Both the position numbers and the translations under genes were made by a program. From Acidobacteriota bacterium (lineage in GTDB: Bacteria; Acidobacteriota; UBA6911; JACQSX01): a stretch of DNA of 8,853 nucleotides. Positions 5,400-8,853 of this stretch are shown in pieces. The DNA lies in the NCBI GenBank assembly GCA_016199665.1, contig JACQGG010000178.1:1-8853 (forward strand). Direction: 5' to 3'. The stretch's first letter is position 1. Each line of letters starts with the position of its first letter. The notes under the pieces are model-generated. The model ran no database searches and had not been told where the DNA came from. It saw only the letters and a program-made list of their open reading frames with translations.

Positions 5400-7061
5400 G
5401 TGCGACATAAACTTTCTATCTTCCTGCTGCTCACTATCCTGCTGGCCGCTTCATTTGGCGGCTTCGTCGGCGACCGCGTCAGCGCCGGCGGCCCGCTGGG
5501 AGATGCTTCCGAGCAGCTTAGGAACTTTACCCGGGTGCTGCAGTTGGTATCGGATAATTACGCCCGCTCGGTGGATTCCGAGGAGCTGGTTGAAAGCGCG
5601 ATTCGCGGAATGCTTCATACCCTGGACCCGCATTCCTCGTACTTTGACACGCGCGACTACAATCGCCTGCAGGAGGAACAGCAGGGCAAGTACTACGGGC
5701 TCGGGATCACCATCCGTGCATCCAGTCCCGGCTCTGGCCGGGTCGTCGTTGTTGAGCCGCCCGCTCCTGGAACGCCGGCGCAGAAGGCGGGCCTGCGCGC
5801 GGGAGACGTGATCACCCGAGTCCGGCGCGAGCCGATTGATGAATGGGAAATGGAGGAAGTGATCAGCAATCTGAAAGGGCCCAAGGGATCGAAGGTCGAT
5901 ATTACCATTGAGCGGCCCGGCGTTGACACTCCGATGGAAGTAGTCGTCGAACGCGACGAGATTCCCATGTACGCGATTCAGGACGCTTTCCTGATCCGTC
6001 CCCAGGTCGGATACATCAAGGTCAATCGATTTGCCGACAGCACGTCCGACGAGCTGGAGGGCGCCGTGAAAAAGATGGATCCTGCTTCGCTGGAAGGTTT
6101 GATCTTGGATCTGCGGGGCAACCCGGGGGGAGCGCTCAACCAGGCGATTCGCGTCACCGATCAGTTTCTGAAAAAGGGGGAGGTGATCGTCAGCACGCGG
6201 AATCGCCGTGGAAAGGAGAACGAGTATAAGGCGCCCAATGGTTCTTCCTATCGCTACCCGATGGTCGTGCTGATTGACCGGTACAGCGCCAGCGCTTCGG
6301 AAATCGTATCGGGCGCGCTGCAGGATCACGATCGGGCCCTGATTGTGGGGGAGACGTCGTTTGGAAAGGCGCTGGTTCAGACGATCTACTCTCTGGGCGA
6401 TCGCAAGGGCCTGGCGCTGACCACAGGCCGCTATTACACTCCCAGCGACCGGCTTATCCAGCGGGACTATTCCGGCGGCTTTTACGAGTATTACTACAAT
6501 CGCAAGCCCGCCGAGGAGGATAAGCCGACCGGCGAGGTCCGGCTGACGGACTCGGGGCGCAAGGTCTACGGTGGCGGCGGGATCGCTCCGGACGTGAAGT
6601 TGAGCGCGGAGGCCAACAAGTTTCAGGCCATGTTGAATGCCCGCGATGTGTTTTTCAGCTACGCCCACAAACTCATCAGCGGGGAGGTTGCCGCCGCGCC
6701 CAACTTCAAACTTCCCGTGCACGCGGGCGACATGCCGGAGAGTGAACGAAAAGAACGAATGGGATCGCTGGTCATTTCTGATGCCATCCTCTCGGATTTC
6801 AGAGAATTCCTGAAGAGCAAGTCGGTGATTTTTTCTGAAGAAGACTTGGAGCATAATGCAGAATTTATCAGGCGTCGGCTCAAGAAAGAGGTCTTTGACT
6901 CCTTCTTTGGCGCGCGTGAGGGTTACAAAGTGGCGATTGAAGGGGACGAGCAGGTTCAGAAAGCGATCGAGCTGCTGCCGGAGGCTAAGGCGTTGCTGCA
7001 ACGTTCTGAGAAGCCCGACAAGAATATGGTTGCATCCGGCGCGCGCGCCCATTACAATTAA
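5400..7061 (+). CDS. S41 family C-terminal processing peptidase (CtpA/Prc type)
   Basis: This 553-residue periplasmic serine protease starts with GTG, preceded by GAGG at 5391-5394. Residues 2-20 (RHKLSIFLLLTILLAASFG) form a signal peptide or N-terminal anchor. Residues about 35-95 form the S41 N-terminal helical region, including GMLHTLDPHSSYF. The PDZ domain spans about 98-185 and shows YYGLGI, the ligand loop region AQKAGLRAGDVI and VISNLKGPKGSKVDITI. The catalytic domain has VGYIKVNRF, GLILDLRGNPGG at 233-244, YSASASEIVSGALQD with the expected nucleophile Ser298, and SFGKALVQ with the general-base Lys323. The 25-residue Ser-Lys spacing equals that of E. coli Prc (S430/K455), with Asp309 matching D441. 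The usual SFGKG reads SFGKA here. A C-terminal extension of about 150 residues (helical, ending SGARAHYN) follows. Such proteases cut C-terminal tails of envelope proteins and often regulate peptidoglycan hydrolases. Confidence 0.94.
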   Translation: MRHKLSIFLLLTILLAASFGGFVGDRVSAGGPLGDASEQLRNFTRVLQLVSDNYARSVDSEELVESAIRGMLHTLDPHSSYFDTRDYNRLQEEQQGKYYGLGITIRASSPGSGRVVVVEPPAPGTPAQKAGLRAGDVITRVRREPIDEWEMEEVISNLKGPKGSKVDITIERPGVDTPMEVVVERDEIPMYAIQDAFLIRPQVGYIKVNRFADSTSDELEGAVKKMDPASLEGLILDLRGNPGGALNQAIRVTDQFLKKGEVIVSTRNRRGKENEYKAPNGSSYRYPMVVLIDRYSASASEIVSGALQDHDRALIVGETSFGKALVQTIYSLGDRKGLALTTGRYYTPSDRLIQRDYSGGFYEYYYNRKPAEEDKPTGEVRLTDSGRKVYGGGGIAPDVKLSAEANKFQAMLNARDVFFSYAHKLISGEVAAAPNFKLPVHAGDMPESERKERMGSLVISDAILSDFREFLKSKSVIFSEEDLEHNAEFIRRRLKKEVFDSFFGAREGYKVAIEGDEQVQKAIELLPEAKALLQRSEKPDKNMVASGARAHYN

Positions 7062-7072
7062 CCCCGCTGTTC

Positions 7073-7118
7073 GAAGGGCAAAGAGGAAGCCCACCAGTCC
7101 TCGAAAACCTTGCCCTTC
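7073..7118 (+). terminator. Hairpin between the protease and transglycosylase genes (attenuator or terminator-like)
   Basis: GAAGGGCAA (7073-7081) pairs perfectly with TTGCCCTTC (7110-7118), a 9 bp stem. Inside it GAGGA (7083-7087) pairs with TCCTC (7098-7102). It begins 12 nt after the protease stop and is followed by a pyrimidine-rich run (CTTCTGTCTGTTTCTTGC) rather than a pure T tract, so intrinsic termination would be partial at best. It may also act as an mRNA-stabilising or leader structure for the next gene. Confidence 0.4.
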
Positions 7119-7136
7119 CTTCTGTCTGTTTCTTGC

Positions 7137-8853
7137 ATGAAGAAAACTCTTGCTTTGCTGGCGCTGGGATTGCTTTTGTCGGGCTGTGCCGCCTCGCCCC
7201 GGAGGCTGACGCCGAAAATAGCGGCGCCGCGAATTCTGCCGGTGGTGGCGGCGATTTCAGAGCCTGCGGCTGAAAGCACCGCGCCCCCTGCGGAACTGCC
7301 GTCGCGGGTCAGTTCTCCCAAGCCGGAAGATCCCAATGTCAAATTGATTGAGGAGTTAATGGACCGCGCCTCCTCTCTGTTTGATGAGGGGGAGCGGCGT
7401 CTGCGTCTGGGCCAGATCGATGAAGGCAAGCGGCTGCTGCGTCAGGCGGCGGATTTGATTGCGGGCTCCCCTTTTTCCAGATTCCAGTATCCGCAGCTGG
7501 CGGTCTTTGATTTGAATCTCCAGCGCAGCGTCACCGCGCTGGAAGCCGATTTCTGGGAGGAGCCGGAGGGGCCCTCGGTCTCTGCGGCTGAAGACAAATC
7601 GGAGCAGCAACTGGAACCGGCGGCGGTGGACGCGCTCCCCGACATCAATCTGTTCCAGGCGACGGTTGACCCGTCGCTGGTATCTCTGGTGACCGAGCAC
7701 GTGCGAAATTCGCAGTTCGCGATTCCTGTTGTCTTTCATGACCGTGTGTTTCGCATGCTGGAGTACTACCAGACACGCTTGCGCGGCATCATGGAACACG
7801 GCCTTGCGCAATCGGGCAAGTATCTGCCTCTGTTCCGCAGCGTTTTCGAAGAGGAAGGTGTCCCAGTGGAGCTGGTCCACGTGGCCCAGGTGGAGAGCCT
7901 TTATCAGCCGCTGGCTTATTCGCGGGCGCGTGCGAAGGGGATCTGGCAATTCACCCGTCCGGCGGCCAAGGATTATCTGTTGAAGATGACGCGGTGGGTG
8001 GACGAAAGGTCCGACATTGAGAAATCCACGCGCGCGGCGGCCCGCTACCTGAAGGAACTGTACGGCAAATTTGGGGACTGGCACATTGCGCTGGCCGCCT
8101 ACAACTGCGGTCCTGGCCGGCTGGAGCGGCTCCAGGCGCGTCATGGATCGCTCACTTACTGGGAGATGGCCGATCGCGGGCTCCTACCGGCTGAAACGGC
8201 CAACTATGTCCCCAGCGTTCTGGCAACCCTTCTCATCGCGAATAATCCGCAGCGCTACGGCTTCCAGGCCGGGTATGCCCAGCCGCTGGAATTCGAGAAA
8301 GTCGGTGTGGGCCGTTCCGTGCGGTTGTCCAGCATTGCAAGCGCGCTGGGAGTGGAGCTGCAGACATTGAAGGAATTGAATCCCGAGCTGACGCGCATGG
8401 TCACTCCGCGCGACTATGCGGACTACCAGCTCAAGGTGCCCTTGGGGGTCGCGCAGGAGCTGACGGAAGAGCTTGCGCTCCTGCCGGACGCGTCCGCCAG
8501 CGCTTCGCGACGCTACCGCGTTGGCCGGGGAGATACGCTGGCCGGCGTAGCGCGAAAACTTGGCGTTCCGGCGGCCGCATTGGCCCGGGCGAACAAGCTC
8601 GCTGTAAAGGCGCCGCTGAAACAGAACATGGTTTTGACTGTTCCGGCTAACGAAGTGGAACCGGTCCCCCTTCCCCGGCGCGCCCTCGCCGCTCGATATC
8701 GAGTGCGGAGGGGCGACACATTGACAGGAATCTCGCGCAAAACGGGCGCCGGTATTTCCCGGCTCAAGGAATTGAATGGTTTGGACGCCCGGTCGGTGCT
8801 TCGCGTGGGACAGGTTTTGGTGATGTCGCCCGCCAAGTCAACTGCAACGGCGG
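7137..8853 (+). CDS. MltD-like membrane-bound lytic transglycosylase with LysM repeats (3' end outside window)
   Basis: The frame is open from ATG at 7137 to the window edge (572 codons, no stop). MKKTLALLALGLLLSGC is a lipoprotein signal with lipobox LSGC (Cys17), so the enzyme is lipid-anchored. After a low-complexity Pro/Ala region and a helical part comes the SLT domain, about 225-375. VPVELVHVAQVESLYQPLAYS holds the catalytic Glu253, followed by AKGIWQFTRPAAKDYLL, IALAAYNCGPGRL (the AYNxGxG motif) and ETANYVPSVLA. Lytic transglycosylases of this family cleave the MurNAc-GlcNAc bond to give 1,6-anhydro ends. Two clear LysM peptidoglycan-binding repeats follow (459-503, YRVGRGDTLAGVARKLG; 519-565, YRVRRGDTLTGISRKTG), plus a degenerate LysM-like unit at about 386-437. 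The usual MltD context GxxGLWQF reads ARAKGIWQF here. There is no Shine-Dalgarno; the lipobox spacing supports the chosen start. It lies 75 bp after the protease, so co-transcription is plausible. Confidence 0.92.
   Translation, partial: MKKTLALLALGLLLSGCAASPRRLTPKIAAPRILPVVAAISEPAAESTAPPAELPSRVSSPKPEDPNVKLIEELMDRASSLFDEGERRLRLGQIDEGKRLLRQAADLIAGSPFSRFQYPQLAVFDLNLQRSVTALEADFWEEPEGPSVSAAEDKSEQQLEPAAVDALPDINLFQATVDPSLVSLVTEHVRNSQFAIPVVFHDRVFRMLEYYQTRLRGIMEHGLAQSGKYLPLFRSVFEEEGVPVELVHVAQVESLYQPLAYSRARAKGIWQFTRPAAKDYLLKMTRWVDERSDIEKSTRAAARYLKELYGKFGDWHIALAAYNCGPGRLERLQARHGSLTYWEMADRGLLPAETANYVPSVLATLLIANNPQRYGFQAGYAQPLEFEKVGVGRSVRLSSIASALGVELQTLKELNPELTRMVTPRDYADYQLKVPLGVAQELTEELALLPDASASASRRYRVGRGDTLAGVARKLGVPAAALARANKLAVKAPLKQNMVLTVPANEVEPVPLPRRALAARYRVRRGDTLTGISRKTGAGISRLKELNGLDARSVLRVGQVLVMSPAKSTATA

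Noticed and set aside
5451..7094. 547-codon open frame antisense to the S41 protease gene
   Set aside because: It mirrors a well-supported gene with intact motifs. Long antisense frames are common in GC-rich coding DNA, and its translation shows no recognisable domain.
7356..8144. 262-codon antisense frame over the transglycosylase gene
   Set aside because: It overlaps the SLT catalytic region of a clear gene and has a shadow-like composition rich in Arg, Gln and His.
1..8853. CRISPR array, tRNA or rRNA, insertion sequence ends, transposase
   Set aside because: No regularly spaced repeats, tRNA-like cloverleaf, rRNA segment, transposase motif or terminal inverted repeats were recognised on either strand by eye.

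Overview
The window is GC-rich bacterial chromosome. It carries an IPT/TIG-domain surface protein, a CBM9-like/DUF5916 outer-membrane protein, TatC, an S41 C-terminal processing protease and an MltD-type lipoprotein. This mix, and especially the CBM9-like/DUF5916 family, is most reminiscent of Acidobacteriota (Solibacteres/Bryobacterales-like), but no rRNA or other phylogenetic marker is present, so the assignment is an inference. Signal peptides, a lipobox, an outer-membrane barrel candidate and periplasmic peptidoglycan enzymes indicate a diderm cell envelope.

Layout: (1) 1-558 (+) is the 3' end of a large secreted protein: a final IPT/TIG domain and a beta-rich C-terminal domain. (2) 728-1129 (-) is a small four-helix membrane protein with an exceptionally complete Shine-Dalgarno. 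(3) 1399-1783 (+) is a VapBC-like toxin-antitoxin pair: an intact AbrB-fold antitoxin overlaps a PIN toxin that ends at a TAG after 49 codons. (4) 1942-2240 (+) is a small exported ORF and a debris-like stretch containing an in-frame echo of the DUF5916 motif NTDFAET. (5) 2241-4457 (+) is the CBM9-like/DUF5916 protein. (6) 4464-5264 (-) is tatC, tail-to-tail with the previous gene only 6 bp away. (7) 5265-5399 is a divergent promoter region. (8) 5400-7061 (+) is the S41 protease. (9) 7137 to the window edge (+) is an MltD-like lytic transglycosylase with LysM repeats, cut by the window end.

The right half is mainly envelope biogenesis: Tat export of folded proteins, periplasmic proteolysis and peptidoglycan cleavage. 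The protease and the transglycosylase are co-directional and 75 bp apart, with a hairpin between them. The left-centre part (about 1.1-2.24 kb) looks like a small accessory scar with decayed toxin, gene fragments and a short repeat. I did not find a clear, previously undescribed multi-gene system. The most interesting points are the decayed toxin with a retained antitoxin, the gene-remnant junction upstream of the DUF5916 gene, the uncharacterised domain after the TIG domain, and the protease-transglycosylase pair.
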